This document shows positions 39,086 to 48,791 of a DNA stretch of 64,000 nucleotides, in pieces; positions within the stretch are counted from its first letter, which is position 1, and the number at the start of each line of letters is the position of its first letter. This DNA comes from Corynebacterium poyangense. GTDB taxonomy: Bacteria > Actinomycetota > Actinomycetes > Mycobacteriales > Mycobacteriaceae. The DNA lies in assembly GCF_014522205.1 (NCBI RefSeq), contig NZ_CP046884.1, forward strand, positions 1,674,001-1,738,000, read 5' to 3'. The position numbers and the translations under genes were made by a program. Under the pieces are notes generated by a model. That model saw only the letters and a list, made by a program, of their open reading frames with translations, was not told the DNA's origin and ran no database searches.

Positions 39086-40198
39086 TTAGTTTCCGGCTGG
39101 GACCAAAGTTTTCACCCAGTTATGCGGGTCTTCGGCTTCTCCCCGCTGGATAGCGGTGAGCTTCTTACGCAGATCCATGGTGACCGTTCCTGGCTCATTG
39201 TTATTAATGACAAATTCACCATGAGCTGAGCGAACCACTCCGACCGGGGTGATAACCGCAGCGGTGCCGCAGGCCAAAGCCTCAGTCATCGCTCCACTGC
39301 GTACGTCTTCTTCCCACTCGGACACTGAAATGCGACGTTCTTCAACTTGATAGCCCTGGTCTTCAGCTAATTCAAGAAGCGAAGCTCGAGTCACTCCGGC
39401 CAATAGGGACCCGGAGAGTTCCGGAGTCACGACCCGAGCACTATCCCCGTGGCCGTAAACAAACATGAGGTTCATGCCGCCCATTTCCTCGATATAGCGA
39501 TGCTCCAAGGCGTCGAGCCACACCACCTGTTCACACCCTTTTTCCTGGGCCTGCGCTTGGGCTTGTAAGGAGGCGGCATAATTGCCGGCGCATTTTGCCG
39601 TACCAGTACCTCCGGGTGCGGCACGAACGAAATCCTCGCACAACCACACACTGACCGGTTTTATTCCGCCGGTGAAGTAGGCCCCCGCCGGTGAGGCAAT
39701 GACAATAAATCGATAAGACACGGAAGGGCTGACACCCAACGTGGCCTCGGTAGAAATCATCAGCGGGCGAAGATAAAGTGATGCTTCCCCACCAGCCGGC
39801 GGAACCCATTGAGCATCAACGCTTACTAGTTGGCGCAGAGATTCGATAAACAAGTCCGTGGGCAATTCCGGCATCGCTAAACGTTGCGCTGAGCGTTGCA
39901 TCCGCTGAGCATTTTGCTCTGGCCGGAATGTGGCAATATCGCCATTCGGTTGCCGATAGGCTTTGATTCCTTCGAAAATTGCCTGACCATAATGGAACAC
40001 ACTGGTTGCCGGATCCAACACCAAGGGCGCATAAGGCTCAACGCGCGCATTATTCCAACCATGCTCGCGATCCCAATCAATCATCACCATGTGGTCGGTG
40101 AAGTATCGACCGAATGCTGGGTTAGCCAGAATCCTCTCGCGTTCCTCATCACTCGTGGGGGTGGGGTTTGTCGTGATATCGAAGTTTAAGGAAGCCAT
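39086..40198 (-). CDS. ilvE: Branched-chain amino acid aminotransferase
   Basis: IlvE makes leucine, isoleucine and valine by transamination with glutamate. The 370-residue protein (ATG 40198, MASLNFDI) is a fold-IV PLP enzyme with FHYGQAIFEGIKAY, the PLP lysine in GTAKCAGNYAAS, and EEMGGMNLMFV. A GTG 15 bp further upstream is possible. It is divergent from the aminopeptidase gene with about 137 bp between them. Confidence 0.94.
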   Translation of the reverse strand: MASLNFDITTNPTPTSDEERERILANPAFGRYFTDHMVMIDWDREHGWNNARVEPYAPLVLDPATSVFHYGQAIFEGIKAYRQPNGDIATFRPEQNAQRMQRSAQRLAMPELPTDLFIESLRQLVSVDAQWVPPAGGEASLYLRPLMISTEATLGVSPSVSYRFIVIASPAGAYFTGGIKPVSVWLCEDFVRAAPGGTGTAKCAGNYAASLQAQAQAQEKGCEQVVWLDALEHRYIEEMGGMNLMFVYGHGDSARVVTPELSGSLLAGVTRASLLELAEDQGYQVEERRISVSEWEEDVRSGAMTEALACGTAAVITPVGVVRSAHGEFVINNNEPGTVTMDLRKKLTAIQRGEAEDPHNWVKTLVPAGN

Positions 40199-40335
40199 AA
40201 ACGAACGATACACCCAGCCGTTGAGCTTCCACTCGGCGTAGGGTGCCTAATGAGGCGGTGACACACATTTCATCCAACACCGCTATCCTTGGCTCCACAG
40301 AAACATAGTTAGGATTTTTGGAGGTCTTTGCTTTT

Positions 40336-41829
40336 ATGAGCCCATCGGTTTCCTTGCCAGTTCGCACTGAATTGCCGGATATTGAACTAGTAAAAAAGCT
40401 CCCCAAGAATGCTGATGCATTACTGGTTCCTATTTTTTCCGAGAACGAAGGCGTCGAATTTCCCGTTTGCCCTGCTATCGATAAGAAAACGACAAAGGAA
40501 TTACTGTCGCAGTTCAAAGCTGTAGGGGCGAAAGCAAAAGCGGGAGAAATCACCAGAATTCCGGGGGTGGAGTTGCCGATCATCGCGGTGGGGCTGGGCG
40601 CCGCAGACGAGGTTGACGACGAAAAAATCCGTCGCACAGTGGGAACAGCAGCTCGGAGTCTCAAAGATCTTGAGCACGTGGTGGTGGCTTTCGGGGCTTT
40701 AAGCACACGTGCGCTGGTGGAAGGGTTGTTATTAGGTTCATATAGCTACCCTGGGTTCCGGGGCGCTAAAGCAGACGATCAACCAACGAGAGTTTCTTCG
40801 TACAGTGTGATTGCAGATCCCAAAACAGCGAAAGAAGAGTTTGTCGCGGCGCATATTACGGCGGAAAGCGTCTGCTTGGCTCGCGACCTCGTCAATACGC
40901 CTTCTTCTCACCTGTACCCGGAAACCTATGCGGCTTTCCTGCAATCAGAGGCCAAGAAATGTGGAGTCGACGTCGATGTCCTCGATGAGAAAGCTCTGGA
41001 GAAAAAGGGGTTCGGCGGGATTCTTGCCGTGGGGCAAGGTTCTGCTCGTCCTCCTCGGTTAGTCCACTTGCGGTGGAGCCCCCGCCATGCCAAGAAGAAA
41101 GTAGCGATGGTGGGTAAAGGAATCACTTTTGATACCGGCGGAATTTCTATTAAGCCCTCACTCCACATGGAAAACATGATTTCAGATATGGGAGGGTCTG
41201 CCGCGGTGGTAGCCACCGTTTTCGGTGCTGCTCGACTCAATCTCAATGTTGAAATCAATGCTTTTGTTGCGTTGGCAGAAAATATGCCCGACGGTAATGC
41301 GATCCGACCTGGGGACGTTATCACCCACTATGGCGGTATTACGTCGGAAATTCTTAATACCGATGCCGAGGGACGCTTGGTTCTGGCAGATGCGTTGGCT
41401 CGAGCCAGTGAAGATCACCCGGACTACCTCATTGAAACGGCAACCCTAACTGGCGCCCAGATTGTGGCTCTGGGTGTGCGTACCAGTGGGGTGATGGGCA
41501 GCGACGAATTCCGTGACCGGTTAGCCGAAACTGGGCGGAAGGTTGGAGAACCGGCGTGGGCTATGCCGCTTCTGGAAGAACACGAAAAAACTATTAAGAC
41601 CCCGGCCGCTGATATCCGCAATGTCGATAACACTCGTCATGGTGGAATGCTGTACGCCGGTACCTATTTGTCTAAGTTTATTGGCGATGGGATTGAATGG
41701 GCGCACGTAGATATTGCCGGCCCCTCCTTTAATGAGGGGAGGCCCGACGGCTATCTGCCGGTCCGAGCCACCGGTGTTCCAGTACGCACTTTCTTGGCGG
41801 TACTAGCTGACATCGCTGAGCAAAACTAG
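40336..41829 (+). CDS. pepA: M17 leucyl aminopeptidase
   Basis: This cytoplasmic two-zinc aminopeptidase removes N-terminal residues. The 497-residue product has the metal and catalytic motifs GKGITFDTGGISIKP and NTDAEGRLVLADAL, plus DMGGSAAV and the C-terminal HVDIAGPSF. The ATG at 40336 follows GGAGG by 10 bases; an alternative TTG at 40318 lies inside that site. C. glutamicum annotation calls the gene at this position pepB. Confidence 0.94.
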   Translation: MSPSVSLPVRTELPDIELVKKLPKNADALLVPIFSENEGVEFPVCPAIDKKTTKELLSQFKAVGAKAKAGEITRIPGVELPIIAVGLGAADEVDDEKIRRTVGTAARSLKDLEHVVVAFGALSTRALVEGLLLGSYSYPGFRGAKADDQPTRVSSYSVIADPKTAKEEFVAAHITAESVCLARDLVNTPSSHLYPETYAAFLQSEAKKCGVDVDVLDEKALEKKGFGGILAVGQGSARPPRLVHLRWSPRHAKKKVAMVGKGITFDTGGISIKPSLHMENMISDMGGSAAVVATVFGAARLNLNVEINAFVALAENMPDGNAIRPGDVITHYGGITSEILNTDAEGRLVLADALARASEDHPDYLIETATLTGAQIVALGVRTSGVMGSDEFRDRLAETGRKVGEPAWAMPLLEEHEKTIKTPAADIRNVDNTRHGGMLYAGTYLSKFIGDGIEWAHVDIAGPSFNEGRPDGYLPVRATGVPVRTFLAVLADIAEQN

Positions 41830-42000
41830 CCCATCGTTGTGCATGTGGACTGTGATCCATGTGCACCGCCCACACACCTAAACTTCCGCAGCACAATAGT
41901 ATGGTGTAAGGATGCGCACTCCCCGTTCGCTGCCGACGGGTAGGCTCGTGGGAAAAGCAACCATATAAAACTTACGCGATAATCTGAGGAGTCTTCTATC

Positions 42001-44007
42001 ATGGCGTTCTCCGTTGAGATGCCCGAGCTGGGCGAGTCTGTCACCGAGGGTACGATTACCCAGTGGCTCAAGGAGGTCGGTGACACAGTAGAGCAGGATG
42101 AACCCTTGCTCGAAGTCTCCACTGACAAAGTTGACACCGAAATCCCTGCCCCTACCTCTGGTGTTTTGCTTGAGATTAAAGCCGAGGAAGATGACACCGT
42201 CGACGTCGGTGAAGTGATAGCCATTATTGGTGATAAAGACGAAGCCTCTCCTGCTCAGAAGGACTCTCAGGAACCTCAAGAAGAGGAGGAATCATCCGAG
42301 GATTCCGCTGATAGTTCCGCTGCTGACGACTCCGGTGACGCCACCGACGTCGAAATGCCTGAGCTCGGCGAGTCCGTCACCGAAGGCACCATTACCCAGT
42401 GGCTTAAAGAAGTAGGCGACAAAGTCGAGGTTGACGAACCTCTCCTGGAAGTTTCCACCGACAAAGTTGACACCGAAATCCCGTCCCCCGTCGCCGGTAC
42501 TCTCCTCGAAATCCTCGCCGACGAAGACGACACCGTCGACGTAGGCGAAGTAATCGCCCGCATCGGATCCGGCTCCGCCCCCAAGAAGGAAACCCCCAAG
42601 AAAGAAGAAGAGCGGGATATTCCTTCTGAGGAAGCTATCAAAGAAGCTGAGTCCAAAGACAGCAATGACACCGTCGACGAGGCTAAGGATTCAGCTGATA
42701 GTTCCGCTGCTGACGACTCCGGTGACGCCACCGACGTCGAAATGCCTGAGCTCGGCGAGTCCGTCACCGAAGGCACCATTACCCAGTGGCTTAAAGAAGT
42801 AGGCGACAAAGTCGAGGTTGACGAACCTCTCCTGGAAGTTTCCACCGACAAAGTTGACACCGAAATCCCGTCCCCCGTCGCCGGTACTCTCCTCGAAATC
42901 CTCGCCGACGAAGACGACACCGTCGACGTAGGCGAAGTAATCGCCCGCATCGGATCCGGCTCCGCCCCCAAGAAAGAAGAGGCCCCGAAGGAGGAAGCCC
43001 CGAAGGCTGAAGAGCCGAAGAAAGAGCCCAAGGAAGAAAAGGCTGAGCCGAAGGAAGATTCAGCACAGTCTGCCAAGGTCCCTTATGTCACCCCCTTGGT
43101 TCGTAAATTGGCCGATAAACATGGGGTTGATCTCACTACTATTAAGGGCACTGGGGTTGGCGGACGCATCCGTAAACAAGATGTCCTTGCTGCGGCTCAG
43201 GGAGAAGACGCTGAGAGTGCGGCTCCGCAAGAATCTGCACCGCGGTCTGCTGCTTCCACTAAGTCGGTAGATCCGGAGAAAGCTAAACTGCGTGGAACCA
43301 CCCAGCGAGTCAACCGAATCCGCGAAATCACAGCGAAGAAGACTGTGGAGTCTTTGCAAACTTCCGCTCAGCTCACCCAGCTGCATGAAGTAGATATGAC
43401 TCGGATTGCCGAACTGCGTAAGGCTCATAAGCCAGCCTTCAAAGAGAAGCATGGTGTGAATTTGACTTACTTGCCTTTCTTTGTGAAGGCTGCAGTTGAG
43501 GCTTTGGTTTCTCATCCCAACGTCAATGCGTCCTATAACGCAGAGACCAAGGAAATGACCTACCACGAGTCAGTGAATATGGCGATTGCCGTGGATACCC
43601 CGGCTGGATTATTAAGCCCAGTTATCCACAATGCTCAAGATATGTCTCTTCCTGAACTAGCTAAGGCAATTGTGGATCTGGCGGACCGGGCGCGCAATAG
43701 CAAGCTCAAGCCGAATGACTTAGCGGGCGGAACTTTCACCATTACCAATATCGGTTCGGAAGGAGCACTATCCGATACCCCGATTTTGGTTCCACCACAG
43801 GCTGGAATTATGGGGACTGGCGCTATCGTTAAGCGACCGGTAGTTGTCACAGATGATGGGATCGATTCCATCGCTATCCGTCAGATGGTGTATTTGCCGC
43901 TGACCTATGATCACCAAATTGTTGATGGTGCTGATGCTGGCCGGTTCATGACCACGATTAAAGATCGTCTAGAAACTGCCAATTTCGAAGGAGATTTAGA
44001 GCTTTAA
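42001..44007 (+). CDS. sucB: Dihydrolipoamide acyltransferase (E2) with three lipoyl domains
   Basis: This is the E2 core of the corynebacterial pyruvate/2-oxoglutarate dehydrogenase supercomplex, also called AceF. The 668-residue protein has three lipoyl domains, each with the STDKVDTE motif (lysines near 43, 155 and 284), separated by Glu/Ser/Lys-rich linkers. A peripheral subunit-binding domain ([19 protein letters not shown]) and a catalytic domain with [13 protein letters not shown] follow. AGGAG precedes the ATG. Domains 2 and 3 are identical in DNA. The gene is followed by gcvPTH-lipB-lipA, all lipoate-related. Confidence 0.93.
   Translation: MAFSVEMPELGESVTEGTITQWLKEVGDTVEQDEPLLEVSTDKVDTEIPAPTSGVLLEIKAEEDDTVDVGEVIAIIGDKDEASPAQKDSQEPQEEEESSEDSADSSAADDSGDATDVEMPELGESVTEGTITQWLKEVGDKVEVDEPLLEVSTDKVDTEIPSPVAGTLLEILADEDDTVDVGEVIARIGSGSAPKKETPKKEEERDIPSEEAIKEAESKDSNDTVDEAKDSADSSAADDSGDATDVEMPELGESVTEGTITQWLKEVGDKVEVDEPLLEVSTDKVDTEIPSPVAGTLLEILADEDDTVDVGEVIARIGSGSAPKKEEAPKEEAPKAEEPKKEPKEEKAEPKEDSAQSAKVPYVTPLVRKLADKHGVDLTTIKGTGVGGRIRKQDVLAAAQGEDAESAAPQESAPRSAASTKSVDPEKAKLRGTTQRVNRIREITAKKTVESLQTSAQLTQLHEVDMTRIAELRKAHKPAFKEKHGVNLTYLPFFVKAAVEALVSHPNVNASYNAETKEMTYHESVNMAIAVDTPAGLLSPVIHNAQDMSLPELAKAIVDLADRARNSKLKPNDLAGGTFTITNIGSEGALSDTPILVPPQAGIMGTGAIVKRPVVVTDDGIDSIAIRQMVYLPLTYDHQIVDGADAGRFMTTIKDRLETANFEGDLEL
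42307..42974 (+). repeat. Perfect 281-bp direct repeat encoding lipoyl domains 2 and 3 of E2
   Basis: Bases 42307-42587 and 42694-42974 are identical by eye over 281 bp, offset 387 bp (129 codons, so in frame). The unit covers the end of the linker, the whole lipoyl domain and the start of the next linker. The first lipoyl domain differs clearly in DNA, so the identity reflects a recent duplication or gene conversion, not selection on protein alone. Confidence 0.9.
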
Positions 44008-44029
44008 TCGCCTTATCTCATGACTAAAT

Positions 44030-44074
44030 GCCGTGGCCATAAGTTCTGTATAGGGGCTGTGACCACGGCTTTTT
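44030..44074 (+). terminator. Terminator of sucB
   Basis: GCCGTGG (44030-44036) pairs with CCACGGC (44063-44069), followed by TTTTT. It lies 22 bp after the sucB stop and separates it from the gcv operon. Confidence 0.8.
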
Positions 44075-44094
44075 CAAGCCCTATTCGGAAAAAT

Positions 44095-44186
44095 GCGGAC
44101 TAGAACACCAAAGCACGTCTTCGTGGCTCCTCACACACTAAGGTGGAAGGAGCAATCATCCACTTTCGGATCACAGACATGTCCGC
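44095..44186 (+). promoter_or_regulatory. Structured leader before gcvP (possible riboswitch-like element)
   Basis: GCGGAC (44095-44100) can pair with GTCCGC (44181-44186), enclosing three local hairpins: CACG-TCTT-CGTG (44114-44125), GCTCCT/AGGAGC (44126-44153) and ATCC/GGAT (44158-44171). The segment GAAGGAGCAA inside recalls a conserved part of the glycine riboswitch, but the diagnostic CTCAGG block is absent (ACAGAC instead) and the GGAGAG block is missing. So I call only a folded leader ahead of a glycine-cleavage operon. Confidence 0.35.
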
Positions 44187-44213
44187 TGAACGCACAAAGG
44201 AGCTTTTGCGCTC

Positions 44214-47069
44214 ATGACTCTTAGCCCTATCCAGGACCCCGCATCCTACCTCGCTCGGCATATCGGCCCGGACCAACCCGAGACCGAAAAGATGCTATCC
44301 GCACTTGGGTATAAGGATTTAGATTCCCTTCTCGACGCCGCCGTCCCCGCTGGAATTCGAGAAAATGGTATCCCTCACTTAGCCCCTGCGCTCAGCGAGG
44401 CCGATGCCCAACAACGCCTGCGAGCATATGCTGATCGCAATAAAGTTCTTCGGTCTTACTATGGACAGGGCTACTATGACACGATCACGCCTCCGGTGAT
44501 CCGACGTGGCATTCTCGAAAATCCTGCCTGGTACACGGCCTATACACCGTATCAGCCAGAAATCTCTCAAGGCCGCCTTGAAGCTCTCCTGAACTTTCAA
44601 ACGATGGTTAGTGAACTTACCGGCCTGCCCATCGCCAACGCCTCGCTACTCGATGAAGCATCCGCCACGGCAGAGGCCGTTGGGCTCATGTCTCGCGCCA
44701 AGCGAAAGGGACGTCGCGTTCTTCTTGATTCCCGACTTCACCCTCAGGTACTCAATGTGGCGACAAAACGCGCCCAGGCTCTAGAACTTGAGGTCGTCAC
44801 CGAAGACCTCTCCGCAGGTCTTGTGGGTGAAGATCTCATTGGTGTGGTCTTAGCTTATCCCGGCACAGAAGGCGATATTCAAGACCTCCGCCCCATTATC
44901 GACGCCGTACACGAACGAGGCGGATTAGCAACCGTCGTCACCGATCTCCTAGCATTACAGCTTCTCGAATCACCCGGTGCGCTAGGAGCAGATATTTCGG
45001 TCGGTTCCTCTCAGCGCTTCGGCGTACCGCTCTTCTTCGGCGGCCCCCATGCCGCCTTTATGTCAGTCACTGAACAATTAAAACGCCAATTACCTGGCCG
45101 TTTAGTTGGCGTTTCGGTTGACGCCGAAGGAAATCCAGCGTATCGCTTAGCCCTTCAAACTCGGGAACAACATATCCGCCGCGAACGGGCTACCTCAAAT
45201 ATCTGCACCGCTCAAGCTCTTCTCGCAGTCACCGCCTCCATGTATGCGGTGTATCACGGCCCTTCCGGTCTTAAAGCAATTGCCAAACGAGTTCATGATC
45301 TTGCCGCTTCTTTCGCGCAGGCCCTAGAAACTGTCCCTGGGGTTTCTCTTCGCCATGACTCCTTCTTCGATACCGTCACCGTCAACGTCCCAGGGCGGGC
45401 AGAAGAAATCCGCGCTACTTTAGCTCAAGCTGGGTACTTGATTCGAATAATCGACGCAGATACTGTCTCAGTGTCCTTTGGGGAATCAGCAACCTGGGGC
45501 GACGTCAGCGTCTTGGCTGATGCCTTCGCCTCTGGTTTAGTGGTCCCGACGCCTTCCTCCGCTACTAGCTCGCGGATTCCAGAAAATATCCAGCGCTCCA
45601 CCCCCACCTTGGAACATCCCATTTTCTCCTCGGTACATTCAGAAACACAGATGTTGCGCTACATGCGGCTACTTTCTGACAAGGATCTAGCTTTGGATCG
45701 CACCATGATTCCGCTGGGGTCATGCACCATGAAATTGAACCCCACCGCAGGTATGGAACCTATTAGTTGGCCTGGTTTTGCCGACATTCACCCCTACGCT
45801 CCAGAAGAGTACACCCAAGGGTGGCGGGAACTTATTGTAGAGTTAGAAGGGTGGCTAGCCGAGGTTACCGGCTATGCCAAAGTATCGGTTCAACCAAACT
45901 CTGGTGCCCAAGGAGAGTTGGCTGGACTATTAGCCATCCGCGCCTATCATGTCGCCAATGGTGATAGCCAGCGAGATATTTGCATTATTCCGCAATCTGC
46001 CCACGGCACCAACGCCGCCTCGGCTGCCCTAGCGCATTTGCGGGTCGTCGTCGTTGCGACAGCCGCCGATGGCAGCATAGATCTTGATGATTTGGAAGCC
46101 AAGCTAGCAAAGCACGGCGATCAAGTTGCAGCCGCTATGATCACCTATCCTTCCACCCACGGTGTTTTCGAAGACACGGTTCAGACTGTGTGCCGTCGAA
46201 TCCACGAAGTTGGCGGACAGGTCTATATCGATGGGGCAAACCTGAACGCCTTAGCTGGCCTTGCTCGTCCTGGTGTTTTTGGCGGCGATGTCTCTCACCT
46301 CAATCTCCACAAAACCTTCACCATCCCTCATGGTGGTGGTGGACCCGGTGTTGGGCCGGTTTGCGTGGCAGAACATCTCATCCCCTTCTTGCCTGGGGAT
46401 CCTAATCAAGCTAACTCTGGGGCAATCTCTGCTACTCAATTCGGCAGCGCCGGAGTGCTTCCTATCACCTGGGCATACTTGGCAATGACAGGTGCCGAGG
46501 GATTAGCCCAAGCCACCGCCCATGCCATCTTAGGAGCCAATTATTTGGCACACGGTCTCAAAGATTCTTTCCCGATTCTCTATACCGGAGCACAAGGCCT
46601 CGTAGCCCACGAATGCATTGTGGATCTGCGAGAATTAACGAAACAGTCAGAGGTCACCGCCGCTGATGTTGCCAAGCGGTTGATTGACTTCGGTTTCCAC
46701 GCTCCTACCCTAGCGTTCCCCGTTGCCGGAACCTTGATGGTGGAGCCCACGGAATCAGAAGATCTCGCTGAACTAGATCGTTTCATCGAGGCCATGCGCA
46801 CCATCCGGAAAGAAATTCAAGACATCATCGACGGCGCAGTGGCCTACGAAGAATCAGTAATCCACCACGCCCCATTTACCGCAGCCGCTATTGGTGCTGA
46901 TGAGTGGAACTACTCTTTCAGTCGGCAAGAAGCAGCCTGGCCAGTTCCAGGGCTATACCGGGCGAAGTACTTCCCTGCTGTCCGCCGTATTGATGAGGCC
47001 TACGGAGACCGTAATTTGGTGTGCTCCTGCCCACCGCCTGAGGCTTTCGAGCTAGATCATCAAGACTAA
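44214..47069 (+). CDS. gcvP: Glycine dehydrogenase (decarboxylating), P protein
   Basis: GcvP decarboxylates glycine and passes the aminomethyl group to the lipoyl arm of GcvH. The 951-residue protein is the full-length fused form (not split into two subunits), with RHIGP near the N-terminus and the PLP lysine at about residue 700 in LHKTFTIPHGGGGPG. AAAGGAGC lies 10 bases before the ATG. It heads a gcvP-gcvT-gcvH operon. Confidence 0.96.
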   Translation: MTLSPIQDPASYLARHIGPDQPETEKMLSALGYKDLDSLLDAAVPAGIRENGIPHLAPALSEADAQQRLRAYADRNKVLRSYYGQGYYDTITPPVIRRGILENPAWYTAYTPYQPEISQGRLEALLNFQTMVSELTGLPIANASLLDEASATAEAVGLMSRAKRKGRRVLLDSRLHPQVLNVATKRAQALELEVVTEDLSAGLVGEDLIGVVLAYPGTEGDIQDLRPIIDAVHERGGLATVVTDLLALQLLESPGALGADISVGSSQRFGVPLFFGGPHAAFMSVTEQLKRQLPGRLVGVSVDAEGNPAYRLALQTREQHIRRERATSNICTAQALLAVTASMYAVYHGPSGLKAIAKRVHDLAASFAQALETVPGVSLRHDSFFDTVTVNVPGRAEEIRATLAQAGYLIRIIDADTVSVSFGESATWGDVSVLADAFASGLVVPTPSSATSSRIPENIQRSTPTLEHPIFSSVHSETQMLRYMRLLSDKDLALDRTMIPLGSCTMKLNPTAGMEPISWPGFADIHPYAPEEYTQGWRELIVELEGWLAEVTGYAKVSVQPNSGAQGELAGLLAIRAYHVANGDSQRDICIIPQSAHGTNAASAALAHLRVVVVATAADGSIDLDDLEAKLAKHGDQVAAAMITYPSTHGVFEDTVQTVCRRIHEVGGQVYIDGANLNALAGLARPGVFGGDVSHLNLHKTFTIPHGGGGPGVGPVCVAEHLIPFLPGDPNQANSGAISATQFGSAGVLPITWAYLAMTGAEGLAQATAHAILGANYLAHGLKDSFPILYTGAQGLVAHECIVDLRELTKQSEVTAADVAKRLIDFGFHAPTLAFPVAGTLMVEPTESEDLAELDRFIEAMRTIRKEIQDIIDGAVAYEESVIHHAPFTAAAIGADEWNYSFSRQEAAWPVPGLYRAKYFPAVRRIDEAYGDRNLVCSCPPPEAFELDHQD

Positions 47070-47097
47070 CTATTTTTACTTAAGGAGGACGACCTAG

Positions 47098-48210
47098 ATG
47101 AGTCGAATCACCGCGCTTTATCAAGAACATGAAGCGGCTGGGGCAACTTTCACCGATTTCGGCGGCTGGACTATGCCCCTGAAATACGGCAATGAGCTTG
47201 ATGAACATCGAGCAGTACGTACGGCAGCAGGTTTATTTGATCTCTCCCACATGGGAGAGCTCCGAGTGCGTGGACCAGAGGCGGCACGCTTTTTAGATCG
47301 GGCACTTATTTCTCAGTTGTCCGCTTTGAAAGTAGGCCGAGCTAAATACTCCATGATCTTGAATACCGACGGTGGGATCATCGATGACTTGATTACCTAT
47401 CGTCTTGGCGAAGAAGACTTCCTGGTAGTACCCAACGCTGGAAATAAAGACGCGGTCTTGTCTGCTTTCACGGAGATAGCTGAGGGACTCAATGTCAGCA
47501 TCGATGATGAAACTGAAACGACCACGCTTATCGCTGTTCAAGGTCCTTCCTCCGCGGAGTTACTCAAGCAACTCCTAGACCAAGACAGCGCCGCAGAAAT
47601 TGATTCCCTTCGCTACTACGCATGGACAAAAGTGAGCTTCCTAGATGCCAAGCTCTCAGGGATGCACATTCTTGCGGCTCGCACCGGATACACCGGTGAG
47701 GACGGCTTCGAGCTGTATATCGCCGATAACGCTGAAGCCGCTCGCACCATTTGGTCTCTATTCCGTGAACTCGATGTGACGTGCTGTGGCTTAGCTGCAC
47801 GCGATTCTCTTCGCCTAGAAGCCGGAATGCCACTGTATGGCAATGAGCTGACAACGACGACCAGTCCTGTTGATGCTGGGTTGAAAGTGCTCATTGCGAA
47901 AGAAAAGGATGAGCCGTTCCAAGGCCAAGAAGCAGTATCGGCACGGCCAGAACCACAGCGGGTACTCGTCGGACTTCAAGGGGAAGGTCGACGCGCGGCG
48001 CGCCACGGCGCAATCCTTTATGATGCTGCGGGCACTAAGGTTGGTGTGGTAACTTCAGGTCAGTTATCCCCCACCCTGGGGTATCCCATTGCCCTTGCTT
48101 ACCTGGATAAAGAGCTAAAAGATCCGGGAAACAAGCTTGAAGCAGATATTCGTGGTAGGCGTTACCCATACGAAGTTATCGCGACGCCGTTTTATCGTCG
48201 TGATAAATAG
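47098..48210 (+). CDS. gcvT: Aminomethyltransferase (glycine cleavage T protein)
   Basis: GcvT transfers the one-carbon unit from GcvH-bound aminomethyl to tetrahydrofolate, releasing ammonia. The 370-residue protein has the expected DLSHMGELRV, AGNKDAVL, RTGYTGEDGFELY and C-terminal GQLSPTLGYPIALAYL motifs. AAGGAGGACGACCTAG precedes the ATG. It is 28 bp after gcvP. Confidence 0.95.
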   Translation: MSRITALYQEHEAAGATFTDFGGWTMPLKYGNELDEHRAVRTAAGLFDLSHMGELRVRGPEAARFLDRALISQLSALKVGRAKYSMILNTDGGIIDDLITYRLGEEDFLVVPNAGNKDAVLSAFTEIAEGLNVSIDDETETTTLIAVQGPSSAELLKQLLDQDSAAEIDSLRYYAWTKVSFLDAKLSGMHILAARTGYTGEDGFELYIADNAEAARTIWSLFRELDVTCCGLAARDSLRLEAGMPLYGNELTTTTSPVDAGLKVLIAKEKDEPFQGQEAVSARPEPQRVLVGLQGEGRRAARHGAILYDAAGTKVGVVTSGQLSPTLGYPIALAYLDKELKDPGNKLEADIRGRRYPYEVIATPFYRRDK

Positions 48211-48254
48211 TGTGAGTCTTAACCCCCTTCTCCCCGACCAGGAAGGCTGAAATT

Positions 48255-48647
48255 ATGGCTACTTTGCCCGACAACTACTCTTATTCTGAGGACCACGAGT
48301 GGATTGACGCTCGGCCAGATGATGCAGCTGGAGCCACCGTCAAGGTGGGAATCACCTCGGTAGCAACCGAGCGCCTCGGCGAGGTTGTCTTCGCTGAACT
48401 CCCGGAAGTAGGAGACGAGGTGACCGCCGGTGAACCCTGCGGTGAAGTGGAATCCACCAAATCAGTATCGGACATTTTCTCACCGGTCAGCGGAACCGTC
48501 ACCGCTGTTAACGATGCCATTCATGATGACTATTCGATCATCAACTCTGATCCCTACGGAGAAGGCTGGCTGTTTGAGGTCGAAGTTGAAGAACCCGGCC
48601 CCCTGATGGATGCCGATGACTACGCCGAAGCTAACGGTGTTGACTAA
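48255..48647 (+). CDS. gcvH: Glycine cleavage system H protein
   Basis: GcvH is the lipoate-bearing shuttle between the P, T and L proteins. The 130-residue protein carries the lipoylated lysine at about residue 69 in VESTKSVSD. Length is normal. It is 44 bp after gcvT, with CCAGGAAGG ahead of the start. LipB and LipA, which supply the cofactor, follow directly after a terminator. Confidence 0.96.
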   Translation: MATLPDNYSYSEDHEWIDARPDDAAGATVKVGITSVATERLGEVVFAELPEVGDEVTAGEPCGEVESTKSVSDIFSPVSGTVTAVNDAIHDDYSIINSDPYGEGWLFEVEVEEPGPLMDADDYAEANGVD

Positions 48648-48694
48648 AACCGGCCGAACACCATCCGCCACAACCACATAGGCCTTAACTCCTC

Positions 48695-48742
48695 TCCTCC
48701 GGACAACTCAGGTTTCACCCCTGAAACTCCGGAGGATTTTTT
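48695..48742 (+). terminator. Terminator of the gcv operon
   Basis: TCCTCCGGA (48695-48703) pairs with TCCGGAGGA (48728-48736), followed by TTTTTT. It lies 47 bp past gcvH. The loop itself contains a second hairpin (CTCAGGTTTC with GAAAC), making a strong structure. Confidence 0.85.
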
Positions 48743-48791
48743 ACTTGTTATTCCCCCTTTATGCGCGCGATTGGCGTAGTGTAGGTGCATC

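Noticed and set aside
41839-41866. Inverted repeat GTGCATGTGGA / TCCATGTGCAC after pepA
   Set aside because: It forms an 11-bp stem only with two G-U pairs and lacks a T-run; it was also checked as a GlxR site and fails at the second half. It could be a weak pepA terminator but is not reported as one.
42276-43076. Minus-strand 266-codon Ser-rich frame opposite sucB
   Set aside because: It is a shadow of the repeated, Glu/Asp-rich lipoyl linkers; the repetitive Ser composition comes from reading GAA/GAC codons in reverse.
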